NCBI GenBank assembly: GCA_037039685.1 | Contig: JAWNGF010000005.1 | Span: 2,790,001 to 2,854,000, forward strand | Source: Ceratobasidium sp. AG-K | Taxonomy: Eukaryota; Basidiomycota; Agaricomycetes; Cantharellales; Ceratobasidiaceae | DNA: 64,000 nt | Reading direction: 5' to 3' | Part shown: positions 36,736 to 46,843 of the stretch, in pieces | Numbering within the stretch: position 1 is the first letter of the stretch | Layout of the letters: each line of letters opens with the position of its first letter | Notes under the pieces: model-generated | The model's database searches: none | What the model was told of the DNA's origin: nothing | What the model saw: only the letters and a program-made list of their open reading frames with translations | Program-made: the position numbers and the translations under genes

Positions 36736-38134
36736 GCCTTAGATGCAAATTTGACTGGTTTTGAGAGAGTATCACCACGGGAACCCGTGGGTCCCAGGCC
36801 AGGCGCGGATGTTCGGAAGGGAGTCTGGGGTCTCGTCTGTAGGAGGGTGTTGGTACAATAAATACTATAATGCGGCCATCTGGAAGGTCACCCTGCATAA
36901 TGAAGCGCAATGCGCTCTCTTGTACGGCCCGAAGTTCCGGTGGCTCTTTGCTTGAGCTAAGTTAGCATGGCCTCCCGAGTCCGAAAATTCCAGCAGTGCG
37001 AGGTAACCAAGACTAGAGACAACGCTGGTTAGTTTCGAATGGATATCCCTGCAGGACAATCTATATCATGGTTTGGTTGTTTCGGTGCTCACCTGGCGTA
37101 ACAAAGCGTAGTGCACCTTCTTGTGCAGCTCGACGCGCTGCCTTGGGCGTTCAGGTACCCGCTCTCCATGCGGAGCTAGGGAGCCTCCGCGTACACGCTG
37201 CGAAGTGCAACGCGTGTACTCGCCTGAGTCGCGTCGCCATGGCCTCTAGAGTATGACAACTCGAGGCCGGTGTGGTCTGGCTGAACCACGGCCAATTCAA
37301 CCGAGCGTACTAACCGAAGATCAGCCACTTATGAACTCAAATGATTTGTCAATCGTACCGTATGTTATATTGGTGCGCCAGAACTGAAGGACCGCAGAAA
37401 GGCCGAACCATAACTTGCAGGGGCGCGGAAGGAGCGGAAGGTATCCCTAGCGTCAAGTCTCGAGTAACGATACTGGAGACCAGGGACTCGATCCTATTCT
37501 AGAACGCGTCCAGGCGAGGGGCGACCCGAGCAGGAATCCTACCTTGTAACTGGGTTTGTTGTTGGGTACGCTGCGAGAGTGGATGAATCCCGGAGACCGA
37601 CTCGGAGAAGGAGTCGATAGGGAGTTGGACTGGCTTCTGGTATTTAAATAGCTGCGAATTGGTGGGCCTTGCGTCAAGTAAGAATGAGGGGCATATTCCT
37701 CACCGATATCGGATCGAGTGGCCAACGAGAGCCATAGGAGTAAGGCCAAATGTTGGGACGCGTCAGTCGATCCCTGATTCGTAGCCAAGCGGTGTTCAGC
37801 CCATGGTGTCTCTAGCTGCATAAGACGCGTATTAACGTGTACTGGTCGCGTTAGCCTCCCTCACATCGCGCAGATGCTCGTCAGACTGGTAAAATGACCT
37901 TGGTTGGTGGCTATAGGTACCTCCGACACATAAGGCAAACGGGGGGGGGGGGGCATTGTTTGCGCCTCATCAAGTAGTTCGAAGCCAAGGGAGACCGCAT
38001 ACACTCGCCGACCTAGCTGAAGAATGCCTGTACGGGATTCTAGCGAAGGGATCGAAGGTTGACATATAAACGTGATAGGTGACTCTTGCTTTCGGCCGTG
38101 GTGATGCGTATGTACAAATGTATTCATGACTAAC
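36736..38134. other. Intergenic with two similar short minus-strand fragments
   Basis: On the minus strand, about 36960-36880 reads PELRAVQESALRFIMQGDLP and about 37150-37080 reads ARRAAQEGALRFVTPGE, each followed by a GT. They look like two diverged copies of one exon of an unknown gene. A run of 13 G lies at 37941-37953. Nothing else recognised before the P450 stop codon. Confidence 0.35.
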
Positions 38135-41100
38135 TTAGATGAGTGTAACTTTAAGTGGTAAACTCGGAGGCTTGTCAAGAACTGTTGTGCCGTCCTCGAG
38201 TGTTTTCACAACGTGTGGAGTTGTAATGCCTACAAGAGACCATGCCACGGGAGAAGTTCCTGGAGAAAAACGGAAAGCCTGGACGAGGACAGAAACCATA
38301 ATTTCTAGTGATGGTGGTTAGCAAAGAGAGTACCTGCGAAGCCATAACTGGGACTCACTCAGCTCCAGTACGGTAAACTTGAAGCCACTGGAACTCAAGC
38401 GTCAATATACCAAATTTGGATCTCCAGCCCTGGGACTCACATGCACGCCCTTGGCCCAGCTGAAAACGTCATTCTACCGTCGCAAACAATGATTAGCTAA
38501 CATCCTTCCAACTGTGCCGAGCAAAACTTACGTTGAAGAATAAACCCCCGACGATTTAGCTTCCAATACAGATTCAGGCAAGGGCTTGAGCCAACGCTCT
38601 GGCCTAAATTCCTCCGCATCGTCTCCCCACGTCTCCCTAGGGTTTCAGCCACTCATATCAGTTCAAGCTCTGGGACTTTTGGGAAACCAAACCCACCTGC
38701 ATCGATTGGCGCGACCCAACGAAAGCAGGATCATCGTCCCTTTTTTGACGTGTATCTCTGTTTGCTTGTCCTCGTTTGGATACTGAAGCGGAAGAACCCA
38801 ATCTTTCATTGCCTTGCGCTCAATGGTTGGTATAGGACTATGTAAGCGAAGTGATTCGCGGATAAGGGCGTCCAGGAAAGGGAGCTGGTCATATTCTTGA
38901 GTTGCGCCGGCTAATTCTATGCGGAGTCTGTCTTGAACGGCTGGATTCTCGGAAAGTAGATGCAAGATCCTTGCAAGGGCGGCACTACCTGGGTCTTAGT
39001 CAAGGGTGGTGGCCAACACGGGTTCTGTTCTTACCTAGAGGTTTCATGTCCGGCAAAGAGGAAAGTACTACGATAGTATTGGCATCATCGCGCTAGCAGG
39101 CGATCAGAAAAACTTACTTTAGCTGTCCGAGAACTTGTTCATCCGAGAGCCTTTCAGCCTTAGTTGTGCGCGCGTTTGCTTCGACTGGCACGTTGCCCGG
39201 TTGAGAATATGGTAGAACCGGCAGCTTGGAAACACTCACGCAGTGCAGACAGGATGTTATCTCCCACAGTATGGGCCTGAGAGTTCTGGGCTTTGGACGA
39301 CTCAAAAATCGATCGAGCCTGAAGACACTCCAAATGTCAGTTTCAAACCAATCTTCTCTGGCTCAAACTTACATGCTCTGTCTGAATATCAACGAGCTTT
39401 TTGATGGTTTGCAAGTTGTTGCTCGGTATCCACTCCAGTATCCTCCGGCTTAGTGTTGCTGGTATCCGTCTCACCCAAGGGAAACAAGGACGATACTTCA
39501 TGAGTTGGTGCATGGCTGGCCTACAAATCGTTTCAAATTAAACAAGACTCGACTGGGGCTAAGTAATACGTACGCGAAGCTCCTGATGGCGTCAAGGTAG
39601 GGTGAATGAGCAGTCTGAAACGCTCCAAAGGTGTAACCAAAGCCTGCATATTGCGTCAGTGAGCGGACAGCCGAGGCCGGGAGGAATACGCACCAGCCTG
39701 ACCAATCGTTTCCAGCATCGAAGCGCTGGTCCATCGAAGAAGGTTCACCTCTTTGGATTCGGCGCCATCGAGAGATTGAATAATCGCTTCTTTCAGCTTC
39801 AGGTTTTGTCAGTCACACCGCAAGTCGCAACGAGTTCTGCCGACATACCTGGTAGGCGATGGATTCAAATTTTGATGCCTAGAGGTGCGTGGATGAGTTT
39901 TTTTTTTTTTTTTTTTTTTTTTTGAATCGTGTATATAATTAAGTTGTGTCGAGGCATTGCCTTATGTACAAACTTCTGTAAGGATCTACGGGCAGAGCGA
40001 GAAGGGAAAAGGAGGACAGAGCAAAACAAGAGGGAGACTAAGCATGAGGGAAGGAGAGAAGGAACTGAAGACACACTAGATACTGAGGACAAAATATGTT
40101 AACTATCTAAGCGAGGATGCGAAACGGCCCGTGGCCTTGATAAAACCGAGAAGAATCCGGATGCCCTCCGGCGACGAGAGGAGATAGCCGAGTGACAAAT
40201 ACTCCCGCCCCTTTGAGCCCAGATGCTCGTGTCGTTCCGCCCCTAAAGCTGGACAACGTGTGATGAAATGTGTGACCGTTTCGGGCTCTGTGTTGCACAA
40301 AGAGCACATGTCGGTGTCTACGGTGTTGATACGATGCAGGTGGAACCCGAGGGCGACGTGTCCTGAGATCAGGCGGAAAAGGAGCGTGGCTCTCGAGCGA
40401 TTAAGGCCGTCGACCATTCCAAAGTGGGACCTAGGATCCACCATGTGTAGTCTCCTTCTCAGCTTGGCTGCCGCCTTCGAGTTGGCCCATAGTCTGCCAG
40501 CCATTTTGCGGTTCGCCATGACGAAATCTTCGCGGAGTTTCTGCGGGTCCTTGAGGGGGGTGTAGGTCGAGAGGAAAGGGTGTATTCGGCTAGGGGGGTA
40601 TGTCTTGCCACGCGTTGCAGCCTTCGCTTCTCGGTCGGCCTCATCGTTTCCGAAAATCCTTGCGTGTGCCGGGCACCCAAGCTAGTCGGAGGCTGTGCCC
40701 TTTAAGCGATCGTCTGGCTCTCTGGAGCGTCTTTCGTGTGACTTTAAGCAGGAGGCCTGGGACGGCCGTGCTCTCGCCCAGTATCGCCCTGATTGCCACT
40801 TGCGAGTCCGAGTACACTACCACCTCCTCTACCGGAGGGTCGCTCTCCACCAGGTGGAACGCGAGGAGCAGGGCTACGACCTCCGCCTCCAAAGCCGTAC
40901 GCTCGCCCCCATCCGCCAGCCTGAAGCCAGCCTCCATTCTGCGTATGCCGTTCTCGAACAGGACCGCCGCTGCTCCAATACCGTCTGTCCCTGCCGCTCC
41001 ATCTGCGTGGATCGTGACCGGGGTGTTGTCCGTTCGTGTCGCTGCCTTGGCGTCTGTCTTGGCTGGGAAAGTGACCCCGCACCCTCGCGCCGCTCTTGCC

Positions 41101-44100
41101 AATTGTAGGGAGCGTTTCTCGATGTCTGCGGGTCTGCAGTTTGCGAACTGGAGGATAGCTTGTAAAGGCGGTACGTGTTTCCTTCTTCCCCTGAAACATT
41201 TTGTCACTGACTTGGCTAGCGGGTGTTCGGCCGGGCTCGAGGCTAGACGTGTGGCGGCGCGGTGGCATACATCGTTGAGTCGGAGGTGCATCGGGAGGAG
41301 GGAGGCGAAAGCGTCGAGCATGTCGGTTGGAGTAGAGCGCATGGCCCCCAAAACTACTCTGGTAGCGACGTTCTGTATGCGAGCCAGACGCTTCGCTGTG
41401 CCAATTGATCCACGCCCTTTCTTCCCTGGGGTGTCGCTTAGGGTGACTGGCGTGAACCACACATCGGCGGCGTACGTGAAACGCGGGACGGCCACGCTGA
41501 GGTATAGCCGTTGGACGATTGCTGGAGAGGCTCCGTAGGAGAAACGGGCTAGCCTTCCGAGCTGCGAGACCCACGCCATTCCCTTTGCGAGCGCGTTGTT
41601 GGCCTGGTCCTTCCACCTCAGCTCTTGATCTAGGCAGACCCCCAGAAGGGTGTGTATGCGGGAAGGGGTAATCGAGTGTGGGCCGATAGTGAGTTCTGGT
41701 CGAGGTAACCCTTTTCTGGTTGCAAAGTCGATACAGGCGGTCTTGTCAAGCTCGAACTCCGAGTGGTGTGTACGGGACCATTCCATCGCGCCTCCAGGCC
41801 GCTCCATCATATCCTCCAACATCGCGTGCGTATCCTCAAAGGTTTTCCCCCAAACGACGTATGTAATATCATCGATGTAGCCTAAACACCGTTCCCTGGC
41901 TTTCTCCCTGGCCACTCGGACGAGTCCGCTGTTGTACAGGAGGTAGAAGATTACCGACAAGGGACATCCCTGGTCTATTCCGTTAAGGACCGGCAGTTGC
42001 TCCGATTCGTAGTCGTCAAAGGCAAGACACGTTGTGCGACCCTCGAGCTTCGCTAGCATCCAGACAATGTATGGTTCGGGTACACCGACGGCTCGCATGT
42101 TTTCAGCCAGGCGGGTAGGGACCGCGTGTGGGAAGGCGCCTTTCACGTCAAGGAACAGAGCCGAGGCAACCTGCCCTCTAGCCCACGCATCCTTTACAGT
42201 TTGGACGAGGAGATGGAGCGCGTCTGTGGTCGTTCTGCCTGCCCGGCCGCCAAAGTGGTGATCCGGTAGCCAGTGGTGCTTTTCGGCGAGGGTGTTGAGA
42301 CGGTAGGCGACGCATGCCGACAAGATCTTGCTGGAGACGTTGAGTAGAGCTATGGGACGGTAGGCTTTCGGGATCGTGTAGTTCGGCTTGCCAGGCTTCC
42401 TGAGTACGACGGTGCGGGATTGCCTCCACAGCGCAGGGTAGATTCCGAGTCGAAGAGAGGCGCGGAAGATCGGGATGAGGTGGTCGACTAGTCTCTCAGG
42501 GGCGTACTTGTAGAGGCAGGCTGGCAGGCCATCCGGTCCAGAGGCCTTGAAAGGCTTCAGGGCTTTGATCGCCCTTTGGATATCTTCGTTGGTAAGATCT
42601 GGCAGGTCGCAGACCGGGGTTGGCGGACTGGGGCTTGGCAATACTGGGGTGACGGGGGGCGCTGGGAAGAAGGCGTCGAGCAGAACCCGGCTTTTTGTGG
42701 CGTTGTCACTGGCGGACGCTGAACTCCCTTCGGTGTCTGTGTAGCTGAGGTTTGGGACTCTGGCCCGGCCCCCATCCGACGGGTTACTGCTGACATAACG
42801 CGAGGCCGTCCATATGCTCTCCTCGTCCAGCTTTTCCAGAAAACATTCCCAATGTTCCCGCTTTGAATCCTTGATCTGCTGCGTGTAGATGTTTCTCGCC
42901 CTCCGGTGCTCCTCATGGCAAGGGTGGTCTGGCGATCGCCTGTGGCGGTACGATTGCCTCGCCGCTACCTTGACGCTGCGTCGGAGTCGCGTGAGCCTTT
43001 TTGACCACCAGCGTTTCGTGTACGGGCAGATTTCAGAGCGGGGCATGGATGCCGAGGCTGCGTCCCGGATGGCTTGCGTGAGTTTCTCCACTCGCGTGTC
43101 GAGTTCGCTCTGCGATCGGATCCTTCTCCGCCCTGGTAGGCCCTGCAGGCGTGTCTCTAATTCTGTCCTGTACGTGTCCCAGTCCCCATCCTTGAAGTTG
43201 AGCCGCAATGGGGGGTATACTCTCGCCGGGGTGACCTGGATTCGAGTGCAAATGGGAAGGTGATCCGTGCGGGGTGGTCGTCTCTCCGGGGCCGTGTCGC
43301 ACGCGGTAAGGTTGTCCAGGAGATCCGCCGACAGAAATACATTGTCGGGTCTAGTGTAGTTTTTTGTGGACGTGGACTGCAGCGTTGGGGTATCTTTAGG
43401 GAGGGCCATCTGGAGGTCGAAGGTGCCAGTGAGTTCGATGAGTGTTTGGGCGAGGTCCAGGTTGGCAGTTGTGAAGAGGTGCGAGTTCCGGTCTTCGTCC
43501 CACATGGGGTGGTGGCGGTTCATATCCCCGAGCAAGATGCATTTTTCGTCTGGCGCAGTGCCAGAGAGGATCGAATGAATTGGGGGCAGAGAGGAGTTTC
43601 GCTCGCAGGGGTTGTATATGTTCAGGACAAGGATCGACCCTAGACTTGTGCGCAGCCGCACCGCGGTGATGTCGGGGCACGGGCACTCCACTTGTTCCCA
43701 TCCATTCGTAAGCAGCATAGGGTGTATGGCCATCATTGAGCGTGAGCGTGGGGCGTTGTCTGTGAGGTGTGTGGACGGGTATATGGGTCTCCAGCCAGCT
43801 GGGATTCGCGAGTTATTAAAGTGGTCAAGGTACGGTTCTTGAAAGGCAAGTATAGAGGCAGATATAATCCTCGGGTCGTGAATGAAAGCTAGCTGTGCCT
43901 CGCAGGACTTGTTTACGTTGAGTTGCCACAAGACCAACTCTTCGCCCTCGAAGTAAGGTTCTGGAGTCTCACTCATTAAATATGAGTGGGGGTCAACGCC
44001 CTCACGGTGGCGGTAGTAGTGTCTGACGCTGACGAGACGGAGTGGCGGCGCGCCCTGGTAAGCGGGAACCTGGGTGACTCTGCGACATCTTCCGCCCCGG

Positions 44101-46843
44101 CAGATGGCCCAACAGGGGGCTCACTGATATCCCAGTCAGCTTCTGAGGCAGAGCCGTTCCCCCAGGTAGAAACTGCGGGCTGGCTTGGCGAGTCATCACG
44201 GATGGTTATGCGCGGGTGTAGACGATCGTAAATGGTAGTCTGGCGGAGCTGGTTGGAGGACCCATAGGCGCGCGGCGGGAGTAGCTCATCGTCACCATAT
44301 CCCTGGAATGGACCCCTGAAGCCGAAGAAGGGAGCCGGCTCGTCAACGGGCGCTGCTGGTGGGGTAGGGTTGAAAAAGCGCCGCCGGTTGTCTGGCTTGC
44401 GCTCGTTGAGCCGGTTGCGTGCTGCTTGGAAGGCGGGGCATTGTCGGTCCCAAGAGCAGTGGGTGTCTGTTTCGCAGCTGACACAGTGTTTCAACTCCTT
44501 CTTGTCGCAGTTTGAGAACCTATGGCCTCCTCCGCAGTGGCTGCACGTATCTCCTGATTCCTTGCATTTCGCTGCCAGATGACCATATTTCTGGCATTTC
44601 AGGCATCGTATGGGGTCCTCCTCAAGCCGCCTGATCTGGACGGGGGCAAACTCGATTCTGCCACCCTTACTGATGAGCCTGTCTGCAACGTCCATAGACC
44701 TGAGTTCCGCCTTCAAGACTGCGTAGGGTTGGCCAGTTGCACGCCTGGCTAGGGGTTTGAACCAGGAGACCGATAGGATGTCCCCGGTGTCTAGGCCATT
44801 CTCGCGTTCAACAGCGCCAGTTGCGTCTTCCTGGTCTACTCTGAAGACGGTGGTGACCCGCTCGATCTTGACGATGGCGTGCTGCCCCTTGCATTTTATA
44901 TCGCTGCCAAAACCTTGTTCAAAAGCCTTGGCTACTGGGCCCATGCTCAGCCAGCTCGCTTGCTCCGCCGTTTCCATCGCGTATTCGATTCCTCCTCTGG
45001 GTAGTCTGATCGCAGTTTTGAAATTGAGTGTGGGTTTGGTGAGACGGCCTGCTTTCCTGGCGAAATCTGTGCTCTTCAGCTCCTTCCAGGCTGCTTCTGC
45101 TGCAAACTCGGCTTTGGCGACTAGCTCTCGGGAGGTTAAATTGGAGAGGGCTTCCCGCGCGGCATCCCCCTTAGGCTGGACCAAGACTCTGCGGGTAAGG
45201 GCTAGCGATCGCTCACTAAGCTGAGGGGCGCGTTTGGGTGCTGGGGGTGGCCTGGTAGGGGGTTGGCCAGTGACGCTGGCAAAAGTGACTGAGCGGCTCG
45301 ATAGGCGGGCTTGTCTATCCGGGTGCATACCACTGTTGGAGAACTTGCCTGGGACTGGTTCGACGGCTGGGGGCTGGGCGGAGGGTGTGTCTGGGGTGGG
45401 GGTTGACTTCCAGTTGAGGCTCTCGTGTAGGGCTTGCATGCTCTTCTCGGCATCGGCGGCGCTGCTTTCTGCTCGGGCCACACTTTCTTGGACCCCAGAT
45501 AGTGAGTCACAGAGGGGGGCTAACTTTTCGTCGAGAGAGCCCAAAGCGGCGATCTGATTAGACATCTCCTCCAGTTTGGCGAGAATGTTGGTAGACCTGT
45601 CTGATCCGGCCTGAGCCTTCATATGAACCTCCGGGAGGAGGTGGGTGACTGATTCGATGATGGATGCGGGATGGACAGCTACCCCAGGTAGGCGAACCGC
45701 CCTGGATAGGATGCCGATCAAAGTGTAAATGGAGACTTCTTCGTTTTGCTTGCTGATGAATTTGTGTTCGTGTAACAGTTTACGAGAGGCGGAGATCGAT
45801 TCTGGAAGCGCATGCGGGGGGTGTGCGGGGTCTTCAGGCAGGTCAGGGTCTCTTGTTGAGCTAGCTGAAGCACTCCTCATCGAGGCGGGGGCTTTTCTTC
45901 TGGCGTCTCTAGACATTGAGACGAACCAAAATTGGAGCCAGGTCTACCGAGGTAGGAGGCACGGCAAGCAGAAAAAAAAGACGAGTAGTGAGACGAGAAA
46001 AGACGAAGAAAAACGAGATAGTCGGGAGAGGACGGGGTCCTGAAGGTGCCGGCTGTGGTCGTTTTTCCCGTGGATGAGTTTTATAAACCTGCCTAGCGAG
46101 AACGAGGCACAAAATTACCACTGCCATCAAGGTAAGTACAGGGTTAAAGGCAAGTGGACCGCGGTTTGTGACATACTGGATCTAGTGTGGAGCGAAGTAA
46201 ACACCGGGTTGAGTATCTATTGGAGGGATTGGCTCAGTGAATCGAAACGTCAAATGAATGGGCATATACGTACCTTTCTCTGCTTTTTATGCTCATAGCC
46301 TAATAACGCGGTTCCGTCAAAATATTGCAGAGCCAGAATGTGTAGATAACAGACCAGAGATGCTCAGTAATCCAGGACCGAATACCATGTCATTGAAGCT
46401 AGAGATTCAAGTTGAGGATTAATTGTATGGGACGTTAAAGTGAGCAACATACGCGCGCCCCGCTTCTGAGGGCTGAAATACTGTTTCGTGCTCCTTGACT
46501 AATATTTCCTGCAAGGCTCGAGGGTCTGAAACAAACACTACATCTACCTGCCCGCGATGTTAAGCCATCGCTTTGATATGACCACTGAGAACATACTTTA
46601 AGCAAGTACCGGATACATCTTTGCAGATAACTCTCAAACCATGAGAGAAGTCGGTCTTTCGCAGCTAAACTCGGCGCTTAGTCAGAACGGGCGCTGAAAA
46701 CTAAATGCTGGATACTCACCACGAATGGAACTACGGCCCCCGGTATCGGGTGAAGATTTAGACCCAACTTGAATTACTAGGTAACCTACGGTCGTAACGG
46801 CCATCGACCAAACCAAAAAGTCGTAGACATTTGGATCCATCAT
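38135..46843 (-). CDS. Cytochrome P450, 18 exons, with a LINE in intron 7
   Basis: Heme-thiolate monooxygenase, ER-anchored by VYDFLVWSMAVTTVGYLVIQ. Exons: 46843-46720, 46664-46597, 46547-46453, 46398-46355, 46299-46274, 46216-46177, 46120-46089, 39796-39694, 39643-39574, 39520-39373, 39318-39240, 39184-39118, 39067-39035, 38984-38697, 38636-38532, 38473-38441, 38387-38359, 38304-38135. They sum to 1554 nt (517 residues) with no stop and all phases matching. Motifs in order: VFVSDPRALQEILVKEHE, FGPGLLSISGYEHKKQRK, ILNPVF, IGQAGFGYTF, I-helix NTFLFAGHETS, ExxR in ALIRESLRLHSP, PERW in DDAEEFRPERWLKPL, heme loop MTFSAGPRACIGFKF. Unusual: no clear proline-rich GPP hinge after the anchor, so the N-terminal 60 residues may be decayed or mis-spliced. 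Intron 7 is 6292 nt because of the LINE; without it it would be about 110 nt. Substrate unknown. Confidence 0.85.
39888..39901. repeat. LINE target-site duplication, 3' copy
   Basis: CGTGGATGAGTTTT, merging into the poly-T run that is the LINE poly-A tail on the minus strand. Identical to 46069-46082. Confidence 0.85.
40103..40670 (-). pseudogene. LINE ORF2 distal part, shifted frame
   Basis: Continues ORF2 after the frameshift: AHARIFGNDEADREAKAATR completes RNase H (DEADREAK carries the last catalytic Asp region), then DFVMANRKMAGRLWANSKAA and a zinc-binding tail CSLCNTEPETVTHFITRCPA, usual after RNase H in fungal LINEs. The slip is at GGCACAC (about 40664-40672), one base more than the consensus GGNCAC. 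Ends at 40103, followed by about 180 nt of 3' UTR before the poly-A. Confidence 0.8.
40641..43976 (-). CDS. LINE ORF2: endonuclease, reverse transcriptase, partial RNase H
   Basis: 1111 residues before a premature stop. AP endonuclease at the N-terminus: LVLWQLNVNKSCEAQLAFIH, SILAFQEPYLDHF, CILLGDMNRHHPMWDE, PRTDHLPICTRI. Reverse transcriptase: FKASGPDGLPACLYKY, YRPIALLNVSSKILSACVAY, ASALFLDVKGAFPHAVPTRL, NGIDQGCPLSVIFYLLYNSG and the catalytic box LGYIDDITYVVWG. RNase H: VTIHADGAAGTDGIGAAAVL, ERTALEAEVVALLLAFHL, VVVYSDSQVAIRAIL. The frame is lost just before the fourth RNase H motif, after RLAWVPG, and stops at 40641. Translation probably starts by stop-restart at TAATG shared with ORF1. Confidence 0.88.
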   Translation of the reverse strand: MSETPEPYFEGEELVLWQLNVNKSCEAQLAFIHDPRIISASILAFQEPYLDHFNNSRIPAGWRPIYPSTHLTDNAPRSRSMMAIHPMLLTNGWEQVECPCPDITAVRLRTSLGSILVLNIYNPCERNSSLPPIHSILSGTAPDEKCILLGDMNRHHPMWDEDRNSHLFTTANLDLAQTLIELTGTFDLQMALPKDTPTLQSTSTKNYTRPDNVFLSADLLDNLTACDTAPERRPPRTDHLPICTRIQVTPARVYPPLRLNFKDGDWDTYRTELETRLQGLPGRRRIRSQSELDTRVEKLTQAIRDAASASMPRSEICPYTKRWWSKRLTRLRRSVKVAARQSYRHRRSPDHPCHEEHRRARNIYTQQIKDSKREHWECFLEKLDEESIWTASRYVSSNPSDGGRARVPNLSYTDTEGSSASASDNATKSRVLLDAFFPAPPVTPVLPSPSPPTPVCDLPDLTNEDIQRAIKALKPFKASGPDGLPACLYKYAPERLVDHLIPIFRASLRLGIYPALWRQSRTVVLRKPGKPNYTIPKAYRPIALLNVSSKILSACVAYRLNTLAEKHHWLPDHHFGGRAGRTTTDALHLLVQTVKDAWARGQVASALFLDVKGAFPHAVPTRLAENMRAVGVPEPYIVWMLAKLEGRTTCLAFDDYESEQLPVLNGIDQGCPLSVIFYLLYNSGLVRVAREKARERCLGYIDDITYVVWGKTFEDTHAMLEDMMERPGGAMEWSRTHHSEFELDKTACIDFATRKGLPRPELTIGPHSITPSRIHTLLGVCLDQELRWKDQANNALAKGMAWVSQLGRLARFSYGASPAIVQRLYLSVAVPRFTYAADVWFTPVTLSDTPGKKGRGSIGTAKRLARIQNVATRVVLGAMRSTPTDMLDAFASLLPMHLRLNDVCHRAATRLASSPAEHPLAKSVTKCFRGRRKHVPPLQAILQFANCRPADIEKRSLQLARAARGCGVTFPAKTDAKAATRTDNTPVTIHADGAAGTDGIGAAAVLFENGIRRMEAGFRLADGGERTALEAEVVALLLAFHLVESDPPVEEVVVYSDSQVAIRAILGESTAVPGLLLKVTRKTLQRARRSLKGHSLRLAWVPGTRKDFRKR
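43976..45916 (-). CDS. LINE ORF1, gag-like nucleic-acid-binding protein
   Basis: 646 residues. An N-terminal Ala/Ser/Pro-rich region contains a likely coiled coil (SNQIAALGSLDEKLAPLCDS, AESSAADAEKSMQALHESL). A central RNA-recognition-like region follows (RLPRGGIEYAMETAEQASWL, SVSWFKPLARRATGQPYAVL). Then come CCHC-type knuckles: CLKCQKYGHLAAKC, CSHCGGGHRFSNC and CVSCETDTHCSWDRQC. The C-terminus is Ser/Thr-rich. Such proteins coat LINE RNA and form the ribonucleoprotein. The stop TAA overlaps the ORF2 start as TAATG. Uninterrupted, which fits a young element. Confidence 0.88.
   Translation of the reverse strand: MSRDARRKAPASMRSASASSTRDPDLPEDPAHPPHALPESISASRKLLHEHKFISKQNEEVSIYTLIGILSRAVRLPGVAVHPASIIESVTHLLPEVHMKAQAGSDRSTNILAKLEEMSNQIAALGSLDEKLAPLCDSLSGVQESVARAESSAADAEKSMQALHESLNWKSTPTPDTPSAQPPAVEPVPGKFSNSGMHPDRQARLSSRSVTFASVTGQPPTRPPPAPKRAPQLSERSLALTRRVLVQPKGDAAREALSNLTSRELVAKAEFAAEAAWKELKSTDFARKAGRLTKPTLNFKTAIRLPRGGIEYAMETAEQASWLSMGPVAKAFEQGFGSDIKCKGQHAIVKIERVTTVFRVDQEDATGAVERENGLDTGDILSVSWFKPLARRATGQPYAVLKAELRSMDVADRLISKGGRIEFAPVQIRRLEEDPIRCLKCQKYGHLAAKCKESGDTCSHCGGGHRFSNCDKKELKHCVSCETDTHCSWDRQCPAFQAARNRLNERKPDNRRRFFNPTPPAAPVDEPAPFFGFRGPFQGYGDDELLPPRAYGSSNQLRQTTIYDRLHPRITIRDDSPSQPAVSTWGNGSASEADWDISEPPVGPSAGAEDVAESPRFPLTRARRHSVSSASDTTTATVRALTPTHI
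46069..46082. repeat. LINE target-site duplication, 5' copy
   Basis: CGTGGATGAGTTTT directly before the P450 intron donor region (ttataaac). Matches 39888-39901 exactly. Confidence 0.85.

Larger units (their letters stand above)
39898..46068 (-). mobile_element. Full-length non-LTR retrotransposon (Tad/I-like LINE)
   Basis: About 6.17 kb, transcribed from the minus strand, same direction as the host P450. Order: short 5' UTR, ORF1 (gag-like with zinc knuckles), ORF2 (AP endonuclease, reverse transcriptase, RNase H, C-terminal zinc motif), 3' UTR and a tail of 26 A (poly-T 39898-39923). The 14-bp duplication, full length and well-kept ORFs point to a recent insertion by target-primed reverse transcription. 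A fungal LINE with RNase H suggests the Tad1 clade (inference from domain order). One frameshift breaks ORF2 in RNase H. Confidence 0.88.

Noticed and set aside
37941..37953. Run of 13 G as a regulatory quadruplex
   Set aside because: A homopolymer in an intergenic stretch with no nearby gene start; length may also be unreliable in assembly.
40600..41538. 312-codon plus-strand ORF
   Set aside because: Antisense to the reverse transcriptase/RNase H part of the LINE; no motif of its own.
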